Below are positions 35,377 through 43,952 of a stretch of DNA of 63,768 nucleotides, in pieces (within the stretch, counting starts at the first letter, position 1; each line of letters starts with the position of its first letter). The notes under the pieces are model-generated. The model was not told the origin of the DNA, searched no databases, and saw only the letters and a list, made by a program, of their open reading frames with translations. Made by a program: the position numbers and the translations under genes. This DNA is from Sporosarcina sp. GTDB taxonomy: Bacteria > Bacillota > Bacilli > Bacillales_A > Planococcaceae. The stretch is taken from NCBI GenBank assembly GCA_029257435.1, contig JARIBI010000104.1, positions 1 to 63,768 of the forward strand, given 5' to 3'.

Positions 35377-36573
35377 TTAAGAACGTGTAGCAGCTAATGT
35401 CTCTGTATTCTTCTTTGCCCATGTGGCGGCTATGAAAAAGCAGGTGAGAAGAATAATGGTACCTAGGAAATATGGAGCTGTCATCTTCCAATCGAAAACG
35501 AATCCAGCAAGTGCAGGACCCACCATGTTGCCTAAGCTCATATAGGCATTCATCATTCCAGCTGCATAGCCTTGTTCGTTGCCGGCAAGTTTTGAAACTA
35601 ACGTATTTACTGCAGGTCTCAATAATGCAGTAGCAGTTGAGAAAATCGTTGCCACTAGCAGGATTGACCAAAACATGTTAACGAATGTAATGCTGAGCAT
35701 CGCTGCAGCTGCAATGACTAAATTGATAAGGATGACTCTCATTTCACCAAAACGCTTGAACAGCCGATTAATAACAAATGTCTGGATAATGACACCAACG
35801 AATCCGCCCACTGTAATAATGACTGCAATCATGAGGGGCGTATAGTTGTATTTAATGCCAACGTAGAGTGAAATGGTCGATTGGAAGTTTGCTAGACCGA
35901 AGGAGAAAACAAACATGACCAGCAAGACGACGAAATAGGACGTCTTTGCAGAGCGAGCAATTTGTTGAAACAAGTTTTCTGTCCGCCGCGGTCCATTTTC
36001 AGCCGCGGGACTTGGGGCAGGATTCGGTAAAATATAGATGGACATGACTGCAGCGAATAACGCAGCACCTGCGGCGAAGTAAAAGGGGAACTGAAGTCCG
36101 AATTTAGATAGAAAACCTCCAATTCCCGGTCCTATCATGAAACCAAGAGACATAGATGCGCCAAGGAGCCCCATACCGCGACCGCGTTCTTCGAATGTGG
36201 TAATGTCTGCGACAAAAGCCATCATCGGAGGAATTAAGAATGCTGATCCAAAACCCGAGAAGAATCGAGCGACGAAAAGCATCCAAAGTTCGGTCGAAAG
36301 TCCAAAAGCCAGTTGAGACACTCCATAGAGAATGAGTCCGAAAATGATAATATTCTTTCGTCCATGTTTATCTGAAAGAGAACCGGAGACCGGTGAAAAT
36401 ATAAATTGTGCAAATGAAAACACGGCAATGAGTGCGCCAAGTGCAGTACCAGCTACGCCGAACGTACCCAGGTAGTCAGGCATGATGGGGATGATCAGTC
36501 CAATTCCTGACATGGTAATGAACATATTGAACATCAGAATATAAATCGCAAATGATGTAGATTTAACTGCCAC
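35377..36573 (-). CDS. MFS multidrug-type transporter (12 helices)
   Basis: A 398-residue major facilitator protein of the drug:H+ antiporter-1 type (NorA/Bmr/Blt-like). The loop 2-3 motif is GSLSDKHGRKNIII and the helix 5 antiporter motif is LGASMSLGFMIGPGIGGFL. The start is a GTG (36573) with AAGGAGGAA upstream. It is a single gene on the minus strand. The DNA upstream of it holds the first 20-bp repeat array. Its substrate is not predictable; names such as multidrug efflux would be by family only. Confidence 0.88.
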   Translation of the reverse strand: MAVKSTSFAIYILMFNMFITMSGIGLIIPIMPDYLGTFGVAGTALGALIAVFSFAQFIFSPVSGSLSDKHGRKNIIIFGLILYGVSQLAFGLSTELWMLFVARFFSGFGSAFLIPPMMAFVADITTFEERGRGMGLLGASMSLGFMIGPGIGGFLSKFGLQFPFYFAAGAALFAAVMSIYILPNPAPSPAAENGPRRTENLFQQIARSAKTSYFVVLLVMFVFSFGLANFQSTISLYVGIKYNYTPLMIAVIITVGGFVGVIIQTFVINRLFKRFGEMRVILINLVIAAAAMLSITFVNMFWSILLVATIFSTATALLRPAVNTLVSKLAGNEQGYAAGMMNAYMSLGNMVGPALAGFVFDWKMTAPYFLGTIILLTCFFIAATWAKKNTETLAATRS

Positions 36574-36734
36574 ACGGGTTCCTCCTTACTATTCAGTTTT
36601 ATCCTCGCCTAAGTTTAGCATACCGCTTGTCCAACCTGTGTCCGAAGCGCTCAGATGATTCTTGTAATACTGATAACTCGCGTATTTCAACGTACATTCA
36701 TATTTGAATTGAGTAGATTGCCATGGGGATAGTG

Positions 36735-36911
36735 GAAGTGATCATAAACCCGGTGAAACGCTCATAAAACTTCCAAAGTGATCATAAACATCAAAATGTG
36801 CTCATAACCTGAGGGAAGTGATCATAAACCCCAGAAAATGCTCATAACCCATGAAGAGTGATCATAAACCCCAGAAAATGCTCATAACTCATGAAAAGTG
36901 ATCATAAACAA
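36735..36911 (+). repeat. 20-bp periodic array 1 (nine units, two alternating types)
   Basis: Nine cores occur at exactly 20-base intervals: positions 36739, 36759, 36779, 36799, 36819, 36839, 36859, 36879 and 36899. Odd units carry TGATCATAA and even units (C/T)GCTCATAA, so the full period is 40. Flanks are a similar GAAAAG-like stretch before each core. TGA and TAA recur in shifting frames, so it is not coding. It lies between the MFS start (36573) and the potD terminator. The remaining 160 bases up to the MFS gene show nothing else clear. Confidence 0.95.
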
Positions 36912-36966
36912 AAAATGCAATCACTAATCCATTCATTCAACCTCGCGACCGACCAAATCCTTCCAC

Positions 36967-36998
36967 TAAAAAAGCAGAAGCGGCAATGCGCTTCTGCT
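36967..36998 (-). terminator. Terminator of the pot operon
   Basis: AGCAGAAGCG and CGCTTCTGCT form a 10-base stem. On the minus strand it is followed by a TTTTTT run. It lies 14 bases after the potD stop. Confidence 0.9.
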
Positions 36999-37011
36999 GT
37001 ACCCAACCAAC

Positions 37012-38085
37012 TTACTTCATATTCATCTTAAACTCCAAGAACAATTCATTGTACGTACCCAGCATTTCCAAGCCCAAATCTTTGTACACTTCCAAGTGAT
37101 CCCGTGCTGCTTCGTCCGGATAGTACCGTTCATCAGCAACCACTTCTGGGTCCAAAAGATCTAACGCTTTTACGTTTGGCGTTGAATAGCCCACATAGTC
37201 CGCATTTTGAGCTGCCACTTCAGGACGTAACATAAAGTTGATAAACTCGTAAGCCCCATCAATATTTTTCACTGTTTTTGGTATGACGATGTTATCAAAC
37301 CACAAGTTTGATCCTTCATCGGGCACCACATACGTGATGTCTTCGTTCTCTGACATCATATCTGCGGCTTGCCCGGACCAGATAAGTGAAACCGCAGCTT
37401 CGTTATTCATCATCATCTGTGTTACTTCATCACCAATGACAGCTTTAATATTCGGGCTCAGCGTTTTCAGCTTATCCGCAGCTTCTCGTAATTCACCCAA
37501 ATCGGTCGAGTTCAGTGAATAACCTAGAGAATTTAAGCTCATCCCAATGACTTCCCGGGCGCTATCCACAAGCACAGCCTCTTGTTTAAGTGAAGGATCC
37601 CATAAGTTATCCCAGCTCTCAAATGTTTGGCCTTCTAACAAAGTAGGATTGTAAGCAATCCCGAGCGTTCCCCAGAAATAGGGGATTGAATACGTGTTGT
37701 CAGGGTCAAACGGTAGATTCATGAAATAGGGATCAATATTTTTGATGTTGGGAATTTTTTCGTAGTCAAGAGGAATGAGCAAGTCTTTTTCCCGCATCAT
37801 TTCCACCATATACTCGGACGGAACTGTGAGGTCATAAGACGTACCGCCTTGCTCGATTTTCCCCATCATCCCTTCGTTCGAATCGAAGGTTTCATAGATG
37901 ACATTGATGCCCGTTTCTTTTTCGAATTGCTTAATAAGATCAGGGTCAATATATTCACCCCAGTTATAGACGGTTAGTGTATTCCCACCCGATTGTGCAC
38001 CGCTTTTAGCGAGCTGTGCGTTAATAATCATGAGAATGGCTGCAGTTGCCGCAATTAAGATTGCTCCACGTACTAACGCTTTCAT
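37012..38085 (-). CDS. potD: Spermidine/putrescine-binding protein PotD
   Basis: A 357-residue extracytoplasmic polyamine-binding protein. The start of the mature domain (LTVYNWGEYIDPDLIKQFEKE) and the later FWGTLGIAYN and SLIWSGQAADM are typical of PotD/PotF. The N-terminus has a hydrophobic segment (about residues 6-25) followed by QLAKSGAQSGG but no cysteine, so the usual lipobox is missing. It is either an uncleaved membrane anchor or a cleaved, released protein, which is unusual in a Gram-positive. It overlaps potC by four bases and is the last gene of the operon. Confidence 0.93.
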   Translation of the reverse strand: MKALVRGAILIAATAAILMIINAQLAKSGAQSGGNTLTVYNWGEYIDPDLIKQFEKETGINVIYETFDSNEGMMGKIEQGGTSYDLTVPSEYMVEMMREKDLLIPLDYEKIPNIKNIDPYFMNLPFDPDNTYSIPYFWGTLGIAYNPTLLEGQTFESWDNLWDPSLKQEAVLVDSAREVIGMSLNSLGYSLNSTDLGELREAADKLKTLSPNIKAVIGDEVTQMMMNNEAAVSLIWSGQAADMMSENEDITYVVPDEGSNLWFDNIVIPKTVKNIDGAYEFINFMLRPEVAAQNADYVGYSTPNVKALDLLDPEVVADERYYPDEAARDHLEVYKDLGLEMLGTYNELFLEFKMNMK

Positions 38086-38882
38086 CGTTTCACCCCCGCA
38101 GCAGGTGTTTTAGGGCGGTTTGAGATGAAGTAATAGCCTAAAATCAGCCCGGCTGTTATTACAAAGATGAGACCAGATAGTGCATTGATGGTTAACGTGA
38201 CGCCCGTTCGAGCCATTGAATAGATTTCAACAGAAAGAGTTGAGAATCCATTACCAGTTACGAAGAACGTCACAGCAAAGTCATCCAGAGAGTACGTGAG
38301 TGCCAAGAAGAAACCAGCGAATATCCCGGGTTTAATGAATGGCAAAATAACTCTTGACATGATTTCTCTGCGAGTTGCCCCTAAATCCAATGCCGCATCG
38401 ATCAGTGTCGGACTCATTTCCTGCAGTTTCGGCAACACCATAATGACGACGATTGGAATACTGAACGCAATATGGGAAAGAAGTACAGAAGCGAATCCGA
38501 GTTTGATGCCAACCAGCGTAAACAGGATCAGAAAGGAAGCACCGATGATAACATCTGGACTTACCATCAGAATGCTGTTCATCGAAAGCATCGCATTCCG
38601 CATCGCTTTGTTTTTCATGTAATGGATTGTGATCGCACCCATGACTCCAATTGCTGTAGAAATCAAAGCAGAGAGGAGGGCGACGACCACTGTGTTGAGT
38701 ACGATGACGATGAGCCGCTTATCTTCAAATACAGCCGCGTAATGCTCCCATGTGAAAGACTCGAAATGGGACATCGTGCCGCCCGAGTTGAATGAGTAAA
38801 AAATCAAGTAAAATATCGGTGCATATAAGACAAGAAAGACAGCCGTCAAATAGATTTTTGGGAGTTTACCGTTTCTTTCCAC
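38082..38882 (-). CDS. potC: Spermidine/putrescine ABC permease PotC
   Basis: A 266-residue inner permease of the polyamine importer. It has six helices and the EAA-type loop LIDAALDLGATRREIMSRVILPFIKPGI contacting PotA. I chose the GTG at 38882 (preceded by AAAGGGGGGTGG), which overlaps the end of potB by 17 bases and gives a family-typical N-terminus; the frame is open to 38909. The potD start overlaps its stop as ATGA, showing coupling. Confidence 0.92.
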   Translation of the reverse strand: MERNGKLPKIYLTAVFLVLYAPIFYLIFYSFNSGGTMSHFESFTWEHYAAVFEDKRLIVIVLNTVVVALLSALISTAIGVMGAITIHYMKNKAMRNAMLSMNSILMVSPDVIIGASFLILFTLVGIKLGFASVLLSHIAFSIPIVVIMVLPKLQEMSPTLIDAALDLGATRREIMSRVILPFIKPGIFAGFFLALTYSLDDFAVTFFVTGNGFSTLSVEIYSMARTGVTLTINALSGLIFVITAGLILGYYFISNRPKTPAAGVKR

Positions 38883-39693
38883 TTCCAGCCACCCCCCTTT
38901 CGTTCGCACTCGTTAGAAGCAAAATAACAACCATGAATACTATTAAGAACACAGCAATCGTCGAGCCCATTCCCCAGTTTTGTGTGACAAGGAATTGCTG
39001 CTCAATTGCTGTACCAAGTGTGATAACTTTGTTTCCTGCAATTAGGCGAGTAATCATGAACAATGATAAAGCAGGGATAAATACAACTTGAACACCTGAC
39101 TTCACGCCGTTGAGCGTAAGCGGCCAAATAACACGCCTGAAAGTGATCCAAGCATTCGCACCGAGATCACGCGAGGCGTCTATTAAAGCAGGATTCAATT
39201 TATCAAGCGCATTGAAAATCGGTAATATCATAAACGGAATGAAGATATAAACAGATACAAACACGAAACTGAAGTCTGTGAACAAGATCTGTTGTTTTCC
39301 GATGCCGACAGATTCCAGCAAAGCATTAACCGGTCCATATAAGCCCATCAATCCGATGAACGCATAGGTCTTCAGTAAAAGATTAATCCACGATGGGATA
39401 ATGATTAGCAGCAGCCACAACTGCTTATGCTTTAATTTAGTTAAGAAATAAGCTGTAGGGTATGAGATTAACAATGAGAAAAACGTAATGAGAAAGGCAT
39501 ACCAAAATGAGTTCACTGTCAGTTTTAAATAGACAGAGGTGAAAAAGTTTTTATAGTTATCGATTGTGAAATTGCCGCTTAAATCGAAAAATGAGTAGTA
39601 CACGATAAGACCGATTGGGGCAATGACGAAAAGGAGTATCCAAAGAGAGTAAGGAACCATGGACAAACGTAAGCTAGCGCGATTAGTCTTCAT
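38866..39693 (-). CDS. potB: Spermidine/putrescine ABC permease PotB
   Basis: A 275-residue permease partner of PotC. Characteristic stretches are [23 protein letters not shown] and the EAA loop [25 protein letters not shown]. Two starts compete: the ATG at 39705 (no site) and the ATG at 39693 after GGTGCGGCGG, which I prefer because it matches the family N-terminus. Either way it overlaps the end of potA, and potC overlaps its end. Confidence 0.92.
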   Translation of the reverse strand: MKTNRASLRLSMVPYSLWILLFVIAPIGLIVYYSFFDLSGNFTIDNYKNFFTSVYLKLTVNSFWYAFLITFFSLLISYPTAYFLTKLKHKQLWLLLIIIPSWINLLLKTYAFIGLMGLYGPVNALLESVGIGKQQILFTDFSFVFVSVYIFIPFMILPIFNALDKLNPALIDASRDLGANAWITFRRVIWPLTLNGVKSGVQVVFIPALSLFMITRLIAGNKVITLGTAIEQQFLVTQNWGMGSTIAVFLIVFMVVILLLTSANERGVAGSGKKR

Positions 39694-40786
39694 CCGCCGC
39701 ACCATACGCTTCTAGCCGCGCATCATAATCTTCTTCAGATTCGTTAAGACGCATGACGTGAATGTTTTCTGGGATGAAGTCTAAACCGATTTGCATGCCA
39801 ACCTCCGCTTTTTTCGTTGAATGGACGAGCCATTCGTTGCCATCTTGGTCATAGGTTGAAATTTCATAATGCACACCGCGGAAAAGGGAAGTGTCGACGG
39901 TGACTGTCAGTTTTCCAGCATCCACAGGAGTAATTTCTATGTCTTCCGGACGGAGTACGATATCCACTTTTTCATTAGGCTGCAGGCCGGCATCGGCGCA
40001 TTCAAAACGTTTTCCGTTGAATTCAACAAGATAGTCTTCAATCATGACGCCAGAGACGATATTTGATTCACCGATGAAGTCCGCAACGAACCGGTTGATA
40101 GGCTCATCGTAAATATCAATGGGTGTTCCCGATTGCTGGATTTGCCCCGAATTCATAACGAAGATTTCATCAGACATCGCAAGAGCCTCTTCTTGGTCGT
40201 GCGTTACGAAGATGAACGTCTTTCCTAGACGCTGCTGCAGTTCACGCAGTTCATACTGCATCGCTGAACGCAATTTCAAGTCCAATGCAGAAAGCGGTTC
40301 ATCTAACAATATGACTTCCGGATCGTTGATGATTGCCCGTGCAATCGCGACCCGCTGGCGTTGACCGCCAGACATCTCTGTAATTTCCCGGTTTTCATAA
40401 CCAGAAAGATTGACGAACTTCAGTGCTTCTTTCACCCGTCGATCCACTTCGGCTTTTTTCACTTTTTTGATGCGTAATCCGAATGCAACGTTTTCATAGA
40501 CGTTTAAATGAGGGAACAATGCGTAATCCTGGAAAACAGTGTTTACTTGGCGTTCATTTGCAGGTGTTTGATTGACCGATTTTCCATTAAAATAAATGGT
40601 CCCTTCTGAAGGCTCTGAAAACCCTGCAATAAGGCGCAGAATCGTTGTTTTTCCGCAGCCCGAAGGACCAAGAAGTGTGTAGAACTTTCCGCGTTCCATT
40701 TCAAATGAAACACCATCTAATACAGTTGTGTCTTCGCCGAAACGTTTGATGACATTCTCAAAGCGAATGATTGGTTGTGTGGACAA
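39683..40786 (-). CDS. potA: Spermidine/putrescine ABC ATPase PotA
   Basis: A 367-residue ATPase that drives polyamine import. Walker A is GPSGCGKT at 40-47, the signature is [10 protein letters not shown], Walker B is [12 protein letters not shown], and the TOBE regulatory domain fills the C-terminal third ([11 protein letters not shown]). The start is a TTG with AAGGGGGA six bases upstream. It follows the XRE-cupin regulator gene by 15 bases and overlaps potB, so all five genes form one operon. Confidence 0.95.
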   Translation of the reverse strand: MSTQPIIRFENVIKRFGEDTTVLDGVSFEMERGKFYTLLGPSGCGKTTILRLIAGFSEPSEGTIYFNGKSVNQTPANERQVNTVFQDYALFPHLNVYENVAFGLRIKKVKKAEVDRRVKEALKFVNLSGYENREITEMSGGQRQRVAIARAIINDPEVILLDEPLSALDLKLRSAMQYELRELQQRLGKTFIFVTHDQEEALAMSDEIFVMNSGQIQQSGTPIDIYDEPINRFVADFIGESNIVSGVMIEDYLVEFNGKRFECADAGLQPNEKVDIVLRPEDIEITPVDAGKLTVTVDTSLFRGVHYEISTYDQDGNEWLVHSTKKAEVGMQIGLDFIPENIHVMRLNESEEDYDARLEAYGAADED

Positions 40787-40801
40787 TGAGGGTCCCCCTT
40801 T

Positions 40802-41344
40802 TTATAAATAAGATTCTGTAGCGACCAGTAAGAGTTCGCTGTTACCTTCGTGTGCATTTGATATGCGGTGCTGGTCTTCTGCAGAATAGTAAACCGCATC
40901 ACCTTCACTTGCTGTATAAATACGAGTCCCTATCTCTATTTCAACCTTCCCTGTAAGAACATAGATAAACGTTTCGGAAAGAGAAGGGGCAAATTGTTTA
41001 AGCTCACCATTATAAGAGAATGTAATATGTACGGGTTCCATTTCATTTTCATTGGATCTGGGAATGAGCCAACGAATTTTGTAATGCAGCTCATCGTTGA
41101 TATACGTTGTTTGGTCTTCTGGTGAGTAAACAACGGGATTACTCTTCTTGGTTTCGTCAAAGAAATCTTTTGGCGTTGTTCCAAGGACTTCGAGCAAAGA
41201 GAAAAGAGTTTCAATAGAAGGAGAATTCAAATCTCGTTCTAATTGAGAAATGTAACCTTTCGACAAATCAGTGCGTTCACCAAGCTCTTCTTGAGTGAGC
41301 CCGCTTTGTAATCGCAGCCGTTTAATTTTGCTGCCGATCTGCAT
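40802..41344 (-). CDS. XRE-cupin regulator of the pot operon (PuuR-like)
   Basis: A 180-residue regulator with an N-terminal XRE helix-turn-helix (GLTQEELGERTDLSKGYISQLERD) and a C-terminal cupin sensor domain (about 100-178, VYVLTGKVEIEIG, GDAVYYSAEDQHRI). As first gene of the polyamine-transport operon it most likely senses a polyamine or related small molecule and controls its own operon. Relatives such as PuuR act this way. The start has a weak GTAGGATG site. An inverted repeat lies 19 bases upstream. Confidence 0.9.
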   Translation of the reverse strand: MQIGSKIKRLRLQSGLTQEELGERTDLSKGYISQLERDLNSPSIETLFSLLEVLGTTPKDFFDETKKSNPVVYSPEDQTTYINDELHYKIRWLIPRSNENEMEPVHITFSYNGELKQFAPSLSETFIYVLTGKVEIEIGTRIYTASEGDAVYYSAEDQHRISNAHEGNSELLLVATESYL

Positions 41345-41362
41345 GTAGCATCCTACTTTCTT

Positions 41363-41398
41363 AAAAGTTTACTATAACTGAACTTCTAGTTTACTTTT
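41363..41398 (-). promoter_or_regulatory. Candidate operator/promoter of the pot operon
   Basis: AAAAGTTTACT and AGTTTACTTTT flank a 14-base centre. The ends are inverted (AAAAGT/ACTTTT) and the inner parts repeat directly. On the minus strand the centre contains TATAGT as a possible -10. This suits autoregulation by the XRE-cupin protein encoded next to it. Confidence 0.45.
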
Positions 41399-41583
41399 AG
41401 CGTCTTTCATTATACAAAATCCACAGAGGAAATCAAGCATGAATTTATCCAGAAACAATAAGTTGCTGCTCTATCGTTGGCGCTTGGTTTTAATAGCGCA
41501 GCAAAAAGGAATAAATAACGGGCTTTCGTTGAATTATCGATGGAGGAGTAGTAGAATAATACCAAAGAAATGGGGGACTCCGT

Positions 41584-41913
41584 TTGGGCGAGAAAATGCT
41601 GTTTTATTTTGACCCGGAAGACCGGCACTGGAATAATTTGATGAAGTCTGTACTCAATGATGATAAGCAAACGATAACTGATGGCAGTTCCCAAGTGTTT
41701 TTATACAATAATAAAAAGATGATTGAATGGGCCGATATGGCGGATTATTGTGTCCGATGCATGGCCTCACTCGTTTACAATGAGGAATTCGATTCTGTCT
41801 ACTGTGCATCGTGCGATGAGTGGCGGGAAGTGTCGTGTGAAGATCCGTCGTGCGACTATTGCGGGGACAGACCCGCAAAGCCTTCGATGTGTCATGATAG
41901 TGAAGAGTCCTGA
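41584..41913 (+). CDS. Small Cys-rich, Zn-ribbon-like protein
   Basis: A 109-residue protein I do not recognise. The N-terminal half is soluble and acidic (FYFDPEDRHWNNLM). The C-terminal half has ten cysteines, mostly in CxxC-type pairs: CVRC, CASC, CEDPSC, CDYC followed by CGD-like spacing, and a final Cys-His, suggesting one or two zinc ribbons. The start is a TTG after GGGGGA; an ATG 12 bases later is an alternative. It is a lone gene between the pot operon (divergent) and ykuU. Zinc binding is inferred from the pattern only. Confidence 0.68.
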   Translation: MGEKMLFYFDPEDRHWNNLMKSVLNDDKQTITDGSSQVFLYNNKKMIEWADMADYCVRCMASLVYNEEFDSVYCASCDEWREVSCEDPSCDYCGDRPAKPSMCHDSEES

Positions 41914-41946
41914 AAGACCTTCTTCTCAATTACATTACATTTATCG

Positions 41947-41962
41947 ATAATGATTATTATCT
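41947..41962 (+). promoter_or_regulatory. Fur/PerR-like box upstream of ykuU
   Basis: GATAATGATTATTATC closely matches the 7-1-7 repeat TGATAATNATTATCA. Fur and PerR boxes differ by a few bases, so the regulator cannot be fixed by eye; PerR is the expected one for a peroxiredoxin. It lies about 100 bases before the start codon. Confidence 0.6.
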
Positions 41963-42061
41963 GTGAGTCATTCTAATTGATATTATACCTAGCATTTGTT
42001 AAGCTATAGAAGAATTGAGCGGATGAGAATTCTGCCCATAAGATAATTGGAGGGATTTTGA

Positions 42062-42604
42062 ATGGTAGAACGCATGGTTGGTAAACAAGCCCCAAGATTT
42101 GAAATGGAAGCTGTAATGACGGACAAGTCATTCGGTAAAGTAAGCCTTGAAGAAAACATGAAAAATGATAAGTGGACAGTATTGTTCTTCTATCCGATGG
42201 ATTTCACATTCGTCTGCCCGACAGAGATTACTGCAATGTCTGATCGCTACGATGAGTTTGAAGACTTGGATGCTGAAGTAATCGGTGTTTCTACAGACAC
42301 TATCCACACGCATAAAGCTTGGATCAACACAGACCGTAAAGACAATGGTCTTGGAGATTTGAATTACCCGCTTGCTGCAGATACTAACCACGAAGTGGCT
42401 CGTAACTACGGCGTGTTGATTGAAGAAGAAGGAATCGCGTTACGCGGTCTTTTCATCGTCAATCCTGAAGGTGAAATGCAATATCAAACAGTATTCCACA
42501 ACAATATTGGCCGCGATGTAGATGAGACACTTCGTGTACTTCAAGCATTGCAAACTGGCGGACTTTGCCCAGCTAACTGGCGTCCCGGTCAAAAAACTCT
42601 CTAA
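42062..42604 (+). CDS. ykuU: 2-Cys peroxiredoxin YkuU
   Basis: A 180-residue thiol peroxidase that reduces H2O2 and organic peroxides in the cytoplasm. The peroxidatic cysteine is Cys52 in FTFVCPTEI and the resolving cysteine is Cys169 in GGLCPANW. The arrangement ykuU-ykuV is the same as in B. subtilis. The ATG at 42062 follows GGAGGG. A hairpin with a T run lies between it and ykuV, so the downstream gene may be made at a lower level. Confidence 0.93.
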   Translation: MVERMVGKQAPRFEMEAVMTDKSFGKVSLEENMKNDKWTVLFFYPMDFTFVCPTEITAMSDRYDEFEDLDAEVIGVSTDTIHTHKAWINTDRKDNGLGDLNYPLAADTNHEVARNYGVLIEEEGIALRGLFIVNPEGEMQYQTVFHNNIGRDVDETLRVLQALQTGGLCPANWRPGQKTL

Positions 42605-42633
42605 TCACATACACTAACAATTGTATTGAAGTT

Positions 42634-42665
42634 CCCCGCTAAGATTTTACAGCGGGGATTTTTAT
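42634..42665 (+). terminator. Terminator or attenuator between ykuU and ykuV
   Basis: CCCCGCT and AGCGGGG form a 7-base GC-rich stem with an AT loop, followed by ATTTTTAT. It falls inside the 81-base gap between two genes that should be coexpressed, so it may allow partial read-through. Confidence 0.75.
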
Positions 42666-42685
42666 CCAAGAGGAGGAACTATCTC

Positions 42686-43135
42686 ATGAAATTACGTGAT
42701 CAAATGCCAGAACTCGCTGGCGCAACAGCATGGTTGAACGGGGAAATTACTAAATCAGAACTTGTTGGCGAGAAACCGACTCTCATTCATTTCTGGTCGG
42801 TCAGCTGCCATATGTGTAAAGAAGCAATGCCGGATGTCAATGCATTCCGTGATAAATACAAAGACGATTTGAATGTGGTCGCTGTTCATATGCCGCGTTC
42901 TGAAGATGATGTGGATTTGGAAAACATTAAAGCAATCGCTGCTGAACATGATATTACACAGCCAATTTACGTAGACAGCGAGCTTAAATTAAACGATGCG
43001 TTTGAAAATCAGTATGTACCTGCATATTACGTATTTGACAAAGATGGTCAGCTTCGTCACTTCCAAGCTGGCGGAAGCGGTATGAAAATGCTTGAAAAGC
43101 GCGTGAACCGTGTTCTGGATGAAATGAAGAAATAA
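42686..43135 (+). CDS. ykuV: Thiol-disulfide oxidoreductase YkuV
   Basis: A 149-residue thioredoxin-fold protein. The redox pair is C41-HM-C44 in WSVSCHMCKE, and the cis-proline lies in NQYVPAYYVF. B. subtilis YkuV is a cytoplasmic thioredoxin-like reductase; it has no signal peptide here either. The ATG at 42686 follows GAGGAGGAA; the frame is open for 20 more codons through the terminator. The neighbouring ykuU product is the likely partner in peroxide reduction. Confidence 0.9.
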   Translation: MKLRDQMPELAGATAWLNGEITKSELVGEKPTLIHFWSVSCHMCKEAMPDVNAFRDKYKDDLNVVAVHMPRSEDDVDLENIKAIAAEHDITQPIYVDSELKLNDAFENQYVPAYYVFDKDGQLRHFQAGGSGMKMLEKRVNRVLDEMKK

Positions 43136-43140
43136 AATAT

Positions 43141-43178
43141 AAAACCCGGCGTCCGTACTATGGACTGTCGGGTTTTCT
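43141..43178 (+). terminator. Terminator after ykuV
   Basis: AAAACCCG pairs with CGGGTTTT, with a second inner stem GTCC/GGAC. T run follows. It starts five bases after the stop. Confidence 0.88.
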
Positions 43179-43184
43179 CGATAT

Positions 43185-43213
43185 TTGAGAGAGCGGCGTA
43201 GCTGTGGTAAACT
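43185..43213 (+). promoter_or_regulatory. Candidate promoter of ktrC
   Basis: TTGAGA (43185-43190) and TAAACT (43208-43213), 17-base spacer; four of six matches each. It gives a leader of about 30 bases. Confidence 0.4.
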
Positions 43214-43247
43214 TAACGCATTCTTACGTGAATCGGAGAGATGAGAT

Positions 43248-43907
43248 ATGAAAAAGGAATTTGTCGTCATCGGCCTCGGCCGTTTTGGTGGAAGTATCGT
43301 AAATGAACTAATCGAATTAGATGCTTCGGTTATGGCGATTGACAAATCTCAAGAGCGGGTAGATGAATTTGCCCAAATTGCGACGCAGGCGGTAGCAGCG
43401 GATACAACCGATGAATCGTCTTTACGATCACTGGGAATTCGTAATTTTGAACATGTTGTTGTAGCAATTGGTGAGAATATCCAAGCGAGTATTTTAACGA
43501 CACTTATTCTCAAAGAGCTTGGCGTGCAGATGATCACAGTGAAGGCACAAAATGATTATCATGAAAAAGTATTGCGAAAAATCGGGGCGGACCATGTCAT
43601 CCATCCAGAACGTGATATGGGACGACGCATTGCGAACCGGATGGTTTCAAACGATATTCTTGATTACTTAGAACTTTCCGATGAGTATTCAATTGTGGAA
43701 ATTCGTGCGAATGAAAAACTGTCGGGTGCAACGCTGATTGACTTAGACATTCGTGCCAAATATGGCGTTAACATCGTCGCAATCAAACGAGAAGATCACA
43801 TTTTAGTTTCTCCTCAAGCGATTGAAGAGATTCGATTGAATGACGTCCTGATCGTTATTGGATCCGATGTGGATATTCATCGATTTGAGAAAAAAGTATT
43901 GCATTAA
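43248..43907 (+). CDS. ktrC: Potassium channel gating subunit KtrC
   Basis: A 219-residue cytoplasmic RCK protein that forms the octameric gating ring of a Ktr K+ channel. The RCK-N Rossmann motif is VIGLGRFGGSI at residues 7-17, binding ATP/ADP, and the RCK-C domain (about 135-219, SGATLIDLDIRAKYGVNIVAI) is the part that binds c-di-AMP in homologues. The position next to rnjA is the same as B. subtilis ktrC (ykqB). The partner is KtrD encoded at 13991. A strong bidirectional terminator follows. Confidence 0.92.
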   Translation: MKKEFVVIGLGRFGGSIVNELIELDASVMAIDKSQERVDEFAQIATQAVAADTTDESSLRSLGIRNFEHVVVAIGENIQASILTTLILKELGVQMITVKAQNDYHEKVLRKIGADHVIHPERDMGRRIANRMVSNDILDYLELSDEYSIVEIRANEKLSGATLIDLDIRAKYGVNIVAIKREDHILVSPQAIEEIRLNDVLIVIGSDVDIHRFEKKVLH

Positions 43908-43950
43908 AAAACAGCCTTCACCGATTTTACGAATCGGTGAAGGCTGTTTT
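43908..43950. terminator. Bidirectional terminator, ktrC / rnjA
   Basis: AAAACAGCCTTCACCGATT pairs perfectly with AATCGGTGAAGGCTGTTTT around TTACG. It directly follows the ktrC stop and ends 3 bases before the rnjA stop. Confidence 0.95.
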
Positions 43951-43952
43951 GA

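Noticed and set aside
36735..36911. Array cores as DnaA boxes
   Set aside because: TGATCATAA and TGCTCATAA resemble the reverse of a DnaA box (TGTGNATAA), but the fourth-position G is replaced in every unit and no origin genes are near. The strict alternation of two cores is also not a feature of DnaA box clusters.
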